Position numbers and translations under genes: made by a program
Notes under the pieces: model-generated
The model's input: only the letters and a program-made list of their open reading frames with translations
Databases searched by the model: none
What the model was told of the DNA's origin: nothing
Source of the DNA: Lamellibrachia satsuma
Taxonomy: Eukaryota > Annelida > Polychaeta > Sabellida > Siboglinidae
DNA length: 64,000 nt
NCBI GenBank assembly: GCA_033239005.1
Contig: BSQZ01000011.1
Coordinates: 10,457,001-10,521,000, forward strand
Reading direction: 5' to 3'
In this document: positions 31,400-43,300 of the stretch, piece after piece
How positions within the stretch are numbered: position 1 is the stretch's first letter
Layout: every line of letters starts with the position of its first letter

Positions 31400-34300
31400 T
31401 ATACCCTGCTGATGCTTAATGTTGATACCTTGCAGATGCGTAATGGCAGAAACCTGAGCTTGTTTGCTACAGGAACACACAAAGAGTAACTGTTGTTAAA
31501 GGTCATTTAATAAATGCATCGTGATAATAAAATACATGTATCGATGAGAAATAGCTGGTACAAATATGTTCATTGAGAAAAACATCATATATGTGTAAAT
31601 CGATGAGATATAGCTTAATCATCAATACAAATTAGCTCATCGAGAAAAGCAATTATTAAATGAAAATTGACATGTAAAAGTAGCAAAGGTGGGGCGATCA
31701 TTTATCCCACCAGGCCTCCAATACGGGAGGCCCCAACCCCCACCCCAGGATTCTGCCAAAGAATCAACCAATTACGAAATAAGTCCCCCTAACAATTTTA
31801 CACTCAATATTACGCAATGCAAACAGACAGGCTAGATGGCAATGAACGTCATTCACTACGTAATAACACATAAATGTGCTTTACAACATGGTTAGTGGGA
31901 TTGCTTAACAGCCAACCACTGGTATTAACTGTCCCAGACGCGCTGTAATATCAGACATGCTGTAATATGGATGTCACTGTCAGTCATACTGTAACAGCCA
32001 TCCTACACAACAGCCGAATAATATGGACCAATCATTATGAAGCAGGTGCCAGGGTGATATCAGTCGTGCTCCCAAGTATTATACTGCATACGATGGATGC
32101 CAGTCATGCTGCAACAACCACCGCCTACAGCTATTGCCAGGTAGTATGGCAAAATTAGACATGCCAATAGGTATAGACAAATCGACAATTGGTGTATACA
32201 ATGGATGCCAGTCATACTGCAACACTCACTGCACACAGCAACGACCTGATAGTATGGAGAAGTAAAATCAGCCATTCCATAACAAAGCAAATTGCGCAAT
32301 ATTGCACAAATAGACAAATTGATGCATACGAGGAATGCCAGTCATACTGCAGCATTCACCGCACACAGCAACAGCCCGAGACTATGTAAAAACAAAATCA
32401 ACCATTCCTCACCAAGGAAAAGTGTGTACCATTGCCCAAATAGGCACAGTGGTGTATGCAATGAAAACCAGTCATACTGCAACATTCACTGCACACAGCA
32501 ACAACCTGATGTTAGGGACATTTGGAATTAACCTAAGGAAATTGTATGATATTGCAGAAATAGGCATATTTCCACCTACGATAGATCATGGTTTGTTCAT
32601 CTGCAGCATAGGGATTTGTATATATATATATATATATACTACCGACGTTTTTATCTGAGAAAAATTTAAGTGCAGTCAGTGTTCGACCGCAAACGCGCAT
32701 GTTGCGATTTCGGTACTGCATGATTAATATTTTATCCGGAGTCGCAGCAGAGAATTGTATTGCTCTGCGATTTTCATCATTTTGCAGCTTGGATGGTACG
32801 TCATTTATCCACTAGAGTGGTACATTATTTGTCCGCTAGGGTGAACATATGGCCCTCCCCTAATTTGTTGCTCATCGAGCCGCATGCCATAACAATGCCG
32901 CCCAATGTACCTTAGTCGGATGGGCTAAAAGAGACAAACAATAGCTGAGATGGTTACTGCTGAAGCAATTACGAAAACCGACAACATGCCTGAGAGTGCT
33001 GAGACCGGTGACACTGGGGACGTCAACAACCGAAGTGTTGCCGTTGACAAGAAACATGCCTGAGAGTGCTGAGACCGGTGACACTGGGGACGTCAACAAC
33101 CGAAGTGTTGCCGTTGACAAGAAACATGCCTGAGAGTGCTGAGACCGGTGACATTGGGGACGTCAACAACCGAAGTGTTGCCGTTGACAAGAAACATGCC
33201 TGAGAGTGCTGAGACCGGTGACATTGGGGACGTCAACAACCGAAGTGTTGCCGTTGACAAGAAACATGCCTGAGAGTGCTGAGACCGGTGACATTGGGGA
33301 CGTCAACAACCGAAGTGTTGCCGTTGACAAGAAACATGCCTGAGAGTGCTGAGACCGGTGACATTGGGGACGTCAACAACCGAAGTGTTGCCGTTGACAA
33401 GAAACATGCCTGAGAGTGCTGAGACCGGTGACATTGGGGACGTCAACAACCGAAGTGTTGTCGTTGACAAGAAACATGCCTGAGAGTGCTGAGACCGGTG
33501 ACATTGGGGACGTCAACAACCGAAGTGTTGCCGTTGACAAGAAACATGCCTGAGAGTGCTGAGACCGGTGACATTGGGGACGTCAACAACCGAAGTGTTG
33601 CCGTTGACAAGAAACATGCCTGAGAGTGCTGAGACCGGTGACACTGGGGACGTCAACAACCGAAGTGTTGCCGTTGACAAGAAACATGCCTGAGAGTGCT
33701 GAGACCGGTGACATTGGGGACGTCAACAACCGAAGTGTTGCCGTTGACAAGAAACATGCCTGAGAGTGCTGAGACGGCTGACATTGGGGACGTCAACAAC
33801 CGAAGTGTTGCCGTTGACAAGACACAGCCTGTTTTTTTAAGTATTTTCAAACAAGAATTTGACTTCCAGCTTGCGCTGTTTTGTTACATTACAGAAATAA
33901 ACTAGTGATCTCTGTACATGTTGTTGCTGATATTATTACTGGCAATATATTAAATATACCCAGAGATGTGGGCAGTCACACAAACACAAATCATCGAGTG
34001 TTTAGTTTTTTAGCAGAGGTAAAAACTATCTTATATTTAGATAGCCTACACCTCACATTTCGTGCAGAACAAATTACCAAGCAAGCAAAATCAAATGTAC
34101 TGAATGTAATAAAAAACTTCAAATATGATTACTGGCCTAATATGAAATGAATTGTAATGTTCACAATTACCACGTTATGTAAAGCAACCATTTTATGCAA
34201 ATTAATTACACTTTTATTAAATTAATTTGGAGCACAACATTTCAAAAAGGCACATAGCTATGCCTCTGATGTGCCCGAAGGGCACATGTATGTCTTTCTC

Positions 34301-37300
34301 CAGATCGATCCCTGGAACACTTTAGCATCATACTCTTGATTTTAGTTGGATATTGTTAGTTTTTATTATCTGTATCAGGTGCATAGCCCCAAAACTATGA
34401 CTTTAGTTTCACTAAGTAAACTGCAGATAGGGTTTCAGTAAACTCTGAGAGTTACCTTTATCATTGACGCAGACAACTGTTGTGACCTTCACTCCACTGC
34501 TGTCGAGGTATTTCAAGGTAACTTCTTTTTTGCCCTCATCACACCGACACGTCTTGTTGACACATTTTAACGAGTATTGACACAATTTTCTAGGTGAGGC
34601 ATTGGGAGACTCGTCACATTCCTCCCCTTCCATGTCTGGAGAAAAACAACAACACTAACATTTGTTTACTAGTGCTGAAGAGCCATATACTGGTGTTGAA
34701 CATCACACCCACCATCTAACTCATAGAGGCATTGACCATCAAACCCACCATCTAACTGGGTAGATTTCGTCAAGTCTGGGTGTGAGAAGTCCTGGGCTGA
34801 GGTCCAGGCAGATAGTTTTAGTTTTGAGTGTAGGGGATGCGCAAGGATGAAGCAACTAGAGGTGGAGTTGGAAGAGCTGAGGCTGCTCGTTGTGGCAATG
34901 GTGGGAAGGGAACAGGGGAGTTGTGCCAGTAGTTCCGGTGAGGGAACAGTAGACGATAAAGTGGGGAAAGACACAAGAGATGCTAGGGAGAGCTCACCTC
35001 AGCCTGGGAGGAAGCTGAGAGGAGGGAAGGTGACAGGTCATAGGGAGACAGGACGTAAGGAGACGGGAAGGAAAGGAACGGGAGGGAAGACAACCGGGGT
35101 GAAGGACAGGGGAGTAGGGGAGACAGGAGGGAAGGAGAAGGGAGTGGGGGAGACGGGAGGGAAGACAACCGGGGTGAAGGAGAGGGGAGTAGCGGAGACA
35201 GGAGGGAAGGAGAAGGGAGTGGGGGAGACGGGAGGGAAGACAACCGGAGTGAAGGAGAGGGGAGTAGCGGAGACAGGAGGGAAGGAGAAGGGAGTGGGGG
35301 AGACGGGAGGGAAAACAACCGGAGTGAAGGAGAGGGGAGTAGGGGAGACAGGAGGGAAGGAGAAGGGAGTGGGGGAGACGGAAGGGAAGAGGTCATGACA
35401 GAATGTGATGGAGGGGATCGAAAGGAAGAGTTATTCTGCAGCAGTGATAGAGGGGGTGAGGAAGAGAGCGAGGGTGTTTGTGGGGGATTCGATAGTTAGG
35501 AAGACAGACAGAGTCTTAAACAAGGGAGATGATGTGGTGGTCTGCTTGCCTGGAGCCAAAATAGAGGCGATAACTGAGAGGGTAAAAAACATCGTAGGCT
35601 CGGGTAAGGGTGGATCTGTTTTAGTACATGTAGGGACAAATAACGTAGAGAGGGAGGGTACAACTGCCATAGTTAGGAAATATAGGCAGTTGGTCAGAAC
35701 ACTAAAACAGACGCGGGTTGAGCAGGTAATACTGTCAGGGATTTTACCTGTAATGGGCAGGAGGGGTCATAAATATTGAAATTGTCCGGGGATGGCAATT
35801 AACATGTTAGTCCAGAGGCTGTGTAGGGAAGAGGAAGTTGGATTTGTGGATTTATGGGGAAGTTTTGTTGGGAGGGCTGATATGTACATGAAGGATGGGC
35901 TTCATTTAAGTGGAAAGGGGGCGGCAGTATTCGCGGACAAACTTTCAGCAGCAGTAGATAGCGACTTGGGTACAATGACAAATATTTTTGGAAGTAAACA
36001 TTCTTTAAACTAGAAGTGCAGGGGGGTTACTTAGAGGTGTCTCAAGCAGAACAAGAGGCCACTAGCACAGATAAACCAATATCAAATCATCCGAAAAACA
36101 TCTCTGAAAAAGGTTATAGATGCGTATGTTTAAATGCAAGGAGCATAGTAAATAAGAAAAACGAATTAAACATTATGGTAGAAGATATTGACCCTCACAT
36201 AATTGGTATAACTGAATCATGGGCCAACATAGATATAACAGATGCTGAATTAGGACTGACAGGATACGTAATGTTTAGGAAAGATCGAATAGGAAGAAGG
36301 GGCGGGGGAGTTATTTTATATGTTAAAGAATCTATTCAGGCTTACGAAATAAAACTAGAAAGGGAAGCAGATTGCGATGAAGCTGTTTGGTGCAAAATTG
36401 TTTCAGGAAATTCAAAATTAACTATTGGATTAGTTTACCGAAGTCCAAACATAAACGAAGAGGACAACACAAAAATAAAAACGCTATAAAGGAAGTTAGT
36501 AAAGGGAATGTATCATAATGGGAGATTTTAACCATGGACACATACAATGGAATTCTCTAGAGAGCACAGGGATTGAGGATCAACAATTTCTATGTTTAAT
36601 CCAGGATAGCTTTCTTACTCAGCACGTACTAGAACCAACCAGGGGAGAAAATGTATTAGATATAGTTTTGTCATCACAAAAAGAATTAGTGGACAATGTA
36701 AAAATATTTGAACCATTGGGTAATAGTGACCATAATCAAATACATTTTGACATCAATGTAAAATCAGAAAGTAAAAATAAGAAAACGTACAAGAGAAACT
36801 TCCACAAAGGTAACTACAAAGATATGAGAAAATACTTAGCACAGCTAGATTGGAATAACATGCTGATGAATAAGACTGCAATTGAATGTTGGAATATTCT
36901 AAAATATGAAATTGAGAGTATCATTGATAAATTTGTTCCCTTCCGAAAACAAGGAAAACGGTGTAGAAAGAAACACTTGTCAAAAGAGGCAATTAGAAAA
37001 ATAATGCTAAAACAAACTATGTGGAGGGTTTATAGGCGTACCAGAAAGGAAGAAGACTATGCAAAATACAAAGAGGCACTTAATGCAGCTACAACTGAAA
37101 TCAGACAATCTAAAAGAAGCTATGAGCAAAAACTGGCATGTAACATAAAAACTGACAGCAAGAGTTTTTATGCATATGTCAGGAGTAAACAAGACGTACA
37201 AGACAAGGTTGGACCTCTAGAAGACAGTGCTGGAAATATAATATCACAGGGGTTTTTAATGGCGGAAGACCTAAATGGTTACTTCAGTTCAGTGTTTACA

Positions 37301-40300
37301 AAAGAAGATATTAGTTCATTACCAGTTGCTGATGCTAAATTTCAGGGGGCTAAATCTGACTATTTAGGACCATTAGTTGTAACTCCAGAATTGGTAGCTA
37401 GGAAAATAAAGGCAATGAAGGATAACAAATCACCGGGAGTGGATGGGATTCCTCCAAAATTACTAATGGAAACAGTAGATCAAATCAGTATACCACTTGC
37501 AAGAGTATTCAACTTGTCATTAAAAGAGGGAGTTGTTCCGTTTGAATGGAAAGAAGCAAACATCATACCATTATTTAAAAAGGGTTCGAGAAATAAGTCA
37601 GAGAATTACAGACCAGTGAGTTTAACGTCAGTGATTTGTAAATTATTAGAAAAGTTAATTAAAGACCATATGGTGGACTTCCTCGTTAAGCATAAATTAT
37701 TAAATTCATCTCAACATGGATTCCTTAAAGCGAGGTCATGCTTAACAAATATGTTATGTTTTTTGGAAGAAATCACTAAGTGGATAGACGTGGGATCGCC
37801 AGTAGATATTATCTACTTAGATTTTCAGAAAGCTTTTGACAAAGTGCCACATCAAAGATTGCTACTTAAATTAAAAGCCCATGGTATCGGGATAGCATAA
37901 CTGACTGGATAGAACAATGGCTGACTGACAGAAGACAACGAGTTGTAGTAGATGGAGAAGTTTCAAATTGGAAATCGGTTTTGAGTGGGGTACCTCAAGG
38001 ATCAGTATTAGGACCTATATTATTCTTAATTTATATCAATGACTTGGACGAGAGTATAACAAGTAACGTACTGAAATTTGCGGACGACACAAAACTGTTT
38101 AGAAAGGTAAATACTGATGGTGATAAACAACATTTACAAAACGATCTAGACAGATTAGTGAAATGGTCTGAGAAATGGCAGATGCTGTTCAATTTTGGGA
38201 AATGTAAATGCCTACATATAGGACATGGGAACTTGAATGTAAACTATAAAATGGGAGCTACTGTTCTTGGTACTACTGTAAAAGAAAAGGACTTAGGAGT
38301 TACAATAAGCGCTGATATGAAAGTTTCAGAGCAGTGTGGTATTGCAGCTTCAAAGGGTAATCAAATTCTTGGATTGATTAGAAGAAACATAACATACAAG
38401 GGAAAAAAGTTAATTATACCTCTTTATAAAGCAATAGTTAGACCTCATTTAGAATACTGTATACAAGCATGGAGACCATATCGTAAGAAGGATATAGATA
38501 CGCTTGAACGCATACAAAGGAGAGCAACTAAAATGATTCCAGAACTTAGAGACCTTAGTTATGAAGAACGTCTGAAAGAATGTGGTTTAACAACTCTAGA
38601 GACAAGGAGGTTAAGAGGAGATCAGATTGAAGTTTTTAAGATATTGAATGGGTATGAAAATATTGATAGAAATATGTTTTTCTCACTCAAGAAGGATAGC
38701 AGAACTAGAGGACATGAGGTAAAATTAGTAAAGGATCAATGTAGATTGGACATCAGGAAGCACTCGTTCTCACAGAGGACAATAAATGAATGGAACAAAC
38801 TGTCTACAGATTGTGTAACTGCTAGCAGCGTGAATATGTTTAAAAACAAGGTTGACACATATATCAGGAGGGCGGGTTATAAGTAGGTGAACATTGTTGA
38901 ACTCTCGATAAGCCAATGGCTTCCTTGTCCAATTGCCATCTGGGCCTTTGGCTTGGATGGCAAATCTTGTTAAATCTTGTTAAATCTAACTCATACAGAC
39001 ATCGACCATTACACTCACCATCTAATTCATACAGGCATCAACTATCATGCCTATCATGGCACCATCCAACTCATAGAATGATCGATCATCACGCACACCA
39101 TCCAACTCATACAGCATTGACCATCACACCCACCATCCAACTCATACAGGCATCAACCATCACACCCACCATCTAAATCATACAGGCATCGACCATCACA
39201 CCCACCATCCAACTCATACAGGCCTCAACTATCATGCCCACCATGGCACCATCCAACTCATAGAATGATCGATCATCACACCTACCATCCAACTCGTACA
39301 ACATCGACCATCACACCCAACATCCAACTCATACATTCATCAACCATCACACCCACCATGGCACCACCCAACTCATAGAAAGATTGACCATCACGCCCAC
39401 CATCCAACTCATACAGGCATCAACCATCACACCCACCATCCAACTCATACAAACATCGACCATCACACCCACCATCCAACTCATACAGTCATCAAACATC
39501 ACATCCACCATGGCACCATCCAACTCATAGAAAGATTGACCATCATCCCACCATCAAACTCGTACAGGCATCGACCATTACACCCACCATCCAACTCCTT
39601 CAGGCATCAACCATCACACCCACCATCCAACTCATGCAGGCATCGACCATCACACCTACATCCAACTCATACAAATGTCGACCATCACACCCACCATCCA
39701 ACTCATACATGCATCGACCATCACACCCACCATCCAACTCATACAGTCATCAACCATCACACCCACCATCCAACTTATACAGCCATCAACCATCACACCT
39801 ACCATCCAACTCATACAGGCATTGAACATCACACCCATCATCCAACTCATACAGGCATCGATCATCACACCCACCATCTAACTCATACAAGATTTAACAA
39901 GATTTAACAAGATTTGCCATCCAAGCCAAAGGCCCAGATGGCAAGTGGACAAGGAAGCCATTGGCTTATCGAGAGTCCAACAATGTTCACCTACTTATAA
40001 CCCGCCCTCCTGATATATGTGTCAACCTTGTTTTTATACAGGCATTGACCATCACACCCACCATCCAACTCATACATGCATCGACCATCACACCCACCAT
40101 CCAACTCATACAGTCATCAAACATCATATCCACCATGGCACCATCCAACTCATAGAAAGATTGACCATCACGCCCACCATCCAACTCATACAGGCATCAA
40201 CCATCACACCCACCATCCAACTCATACAGGCATCAACCATCACACCCACCATCCAACTCCTACAGGCATCAACCATCACACCCACCATCCAACTCATACA

Positions 40301-43300
40301 GGCATCGACCATCACACATACATCCAACTCATACAAATGTTGACCATCACACCCACCATCTAACTCCGAAAGGCATCGACCATCACCCCCCATCCAACTC
40401 ATACAAGCATTGACCATCACCATCCAACTCATACAGGCATCGACCATCACACATATTTTTGCATTGTTATAAAAAATCAATAAAAAAATTTGTCTGTCCA
40501 GGTAATGTCCAAAGTACACCAAAATTCAAATGGGTACCATGGCAATACAATTAACACAATTATTCTTACATCTACAATAGTAATGACACCAGTGAATTCA
40601 CAAATGTATTACTTTTAATCTTACATTTAATATTAAATTAACATAGATCAAGTATATCTAGTTGAATAAGTACTTACAGCCTTTGCAGATGTCCCCGACC
40701 GCTTTCCAGCCTGCATCACAAACACATCTGGCGCTTGTAGGGCTGCACGTCAAACCTTCACGTAAGAATAAGTAACATTTAACATATGAACACATTTAAC
40801 ATATGAACACATTTAACATAAACATACACTTGTTTCAAATGGGTCAACATATACAATTTTATTTAAACAATTGAGAAATGCAATTATTTAATTTAAAAAG
40901 CGGTTCATTTTAAAGCATAATCTCAAGACAACAGGAAGCTTTGCAGTAAGAATGTCATAATGGTTTGTCGTTTAAAAAATTACTTTGGAACCGTGGTCGC
41001 GTGACCTATTGCAGGCAAGGGACATGCATTGATCCTTTGATGGTCTTAGCTACTTTGGAGGCACTCACTGATATGGCATTTCTTGTAGTCCGAGCTCTCT
41101 TTGTTTCCCTGGCAAGTTTCTCCGAGTTTATAGGTGACACACCCCTTCTTGTCTTCAGATGGCCTATAGCCATGATCGCATACATATGTATATAGAATTC
41201 TTGCATGAACTGTAGCCAGCATAGCATACCGGGACCCCATCTTTGTGGTCGTCACAACGTTCTCCAGTCTTTAGTACTGTACAACACAAACAAATATGTT
41301 GCATACACGAAGTTGAATCACACTGTAGGGTTAGACGTCACATGTGGTTAAATCAAACTTGGAATCAATTACATTTATAAATTCCAATTCCAAATACATA
41401 TACAAATTCCACCTCATAAATACAACTTCCAATTACCAACTTCATATTGAAACATCTGTATGTGAACAGAGCAACCATAGACATAATCAATGCCAAAAAA
41501 TTACGTACTTTAGAGCAGTTTTATTTAATGTCTGTATATTATGGTACACAATGGCAAACATATATATATATATGCGACATATTGTATATTATTGATTATT
41601 TGTAGCAAATAATTTGAAAAAAGTTACATAACTGAAAAAGTTACTGAAAATACCAATTACATTTCACCAATTCCAATTACTTTTAATTCCAACTCCGGAA
41701 TTGGAATTGAGTTTTCAATTCCAGTTACAACGTAACTGATCCCGAGTCTGGGTAAAACTTTGCCCAATTTCTGAAATCATAAAGGACGCTTGTAGAGAGT
41801 ACTGTTGTTGACTGTACAGTCAGCCTGGATTCATCGGACACACCAGAAATGCATTCGTTCACAGGAAAAGTTTTTTTAATACTATTGTTGTTAACATTGT
41901 CTGACATAAAGAATATGGATGTTGGACTCTTCTGCATATGTTAGGAAAAGTTAACATTTCAATGTATTGCTTTAAAGGTTCCTCCTCAATTCGATTCGTT
42001 TGCTCGTCTCATTTCAAATTCATTTTGTGAAAATTCAAACCTACCTAGTATCCAATGCAACATGCTAGCTCGGTTGTGCAACTTTTGTACGTAGTTTTTG
42101 GAAATCATCGGACAAACCATTAAATTATTTTATGCTTGATCCAGCATTTATTGAAGTGAAAATGAAAACACTGAAAACTCATGAATTTCACCCTTGGTGA
42201 AATTTCAAAACTTTGTCGTGTGATAGGTGAGAGGATGGAAGTCACACCCATGATCAGCTTTGACCCCCATAAAGAAAAGCCACTATTTTGAGTCTTACCA
42301 GATCTAATGACTAAAATTAATTCTTTTGAGTTGACCATAAAATACCCACTTTTTTATTTAACTAACTGTGGAACCGGATTCACAATAGGCTAAATCAGTT
42401 GAGGATGGAGTGGTAACAGAAACATAGTGTGTTATATTCATTGACAGTTTTTAATCGAGTATTTACTTAAATTTAATTAGCTGGTCTTATGCACTGCAGA
42501 AAATGTTCCACGGGATGTTTATGACTGCAGTCGTAGATGAGGACTCTGGAAATGACTCACATTTCTTGCATATCATGTCATAGTTGGGGAACCCGCCACG
42601 GTCATAGACATAGTCGGGGGGGCACCTGCATGACCCAATCTCACATTGGTCATACTTCCTGCAGTAGCTATGGTCAAATGTGCAGTCGGAGCTCGTCGTG
42701 CAGTTGCTGCCCCATGCGCTGACCATTTCTCCACCTGCGGTGACACAACCAAATGACAACGACACACTGCTAGGGTATGGGGGCCATTCACAAACAATTA
42801 CCTATTCATACAAAGCATACTAATTCTAATTCTCAGCCCCCCCCTGCTGAATTAGTACCTTAAAATAATTTTCCAGACTGAAAAACATTGATGTAGCAAT
42901 GCTGTGATACAGGACTTACAATAATAGCTATCAGAACTACAAACATTTATCTCTGATAATTATGTTAATTAAAGCTTATAAATATGTTGTTTCTAACAAA
43001 GCTATGGTGCCATATTGATAACTGTTTTCCTTGCAGTTGTGAATTTCCAAGATGTCCAGCATCGCGCAGTGAACGCTTTAGATAATTAAACACTCTTAAT
43101 AATAATAATAATATGAATTGCTTGGTGCTTGGTGCTGCATGATACAATGGTAGTCATATTTCACATGCAATCAACATTTTAAAATTTAGTAAGCGAGCCT
43201 TCACTTCCTCTGCCCCATTAGTGTGAACAGGTAAATTTCGACAACTGTGAAAGTAACTCAACTTTTAGTCAACAGGAAATATATGGCAATGTTCACTGGT

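Larger units (their letters stand above)
34757..38988 (+). mobile_element. Near-complete CR1-like non-LTR retrotransposon
   Basis: A 4.2-kb element with a short 5' leader, ORF1 (34847-36013), ORF2 (36016-38886) and a 3' UTR ending in tandem TTAAATCTTG, the octamer-like tail typical of CR1 clades. It sits in the 36-bp minisatellite of the intron between modules C and B of gene 2, in antisense to the gene. ATCTAACT occurs at both junctions as a possible target duplication. At least five disruptions (two nonsense codons in ORF1, three frame slips in ORF2) make it inactive. High similarity to the 3' piece at 39889-40037 suggests recent activity. Confidence 0.93.

Noticed and set aside
34983..35396. 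Pro/Ser-rich minus-strand ORF
   Set aside because: Shadow of the repetitive, purine-rich CR1 ORF1 linker on the plus strand.
39536..40522. HHTHHPTH and SWMVGVMVDACM repeat proteins
   Set aside because: Frames of the 36-bp minisatellite (unit divisible by three) on both strands; intronic and interrupted by a CR1 end.
40755..40770. U12-type (AT-AC) intron before module C of gene 2
   Set aside because: The intron ends in AC at the ancestral boundary, but its donor (41068 side) is a standard GTGAGT and the paralogous intron is GT-AG, so an acceptor mutation is simpler.
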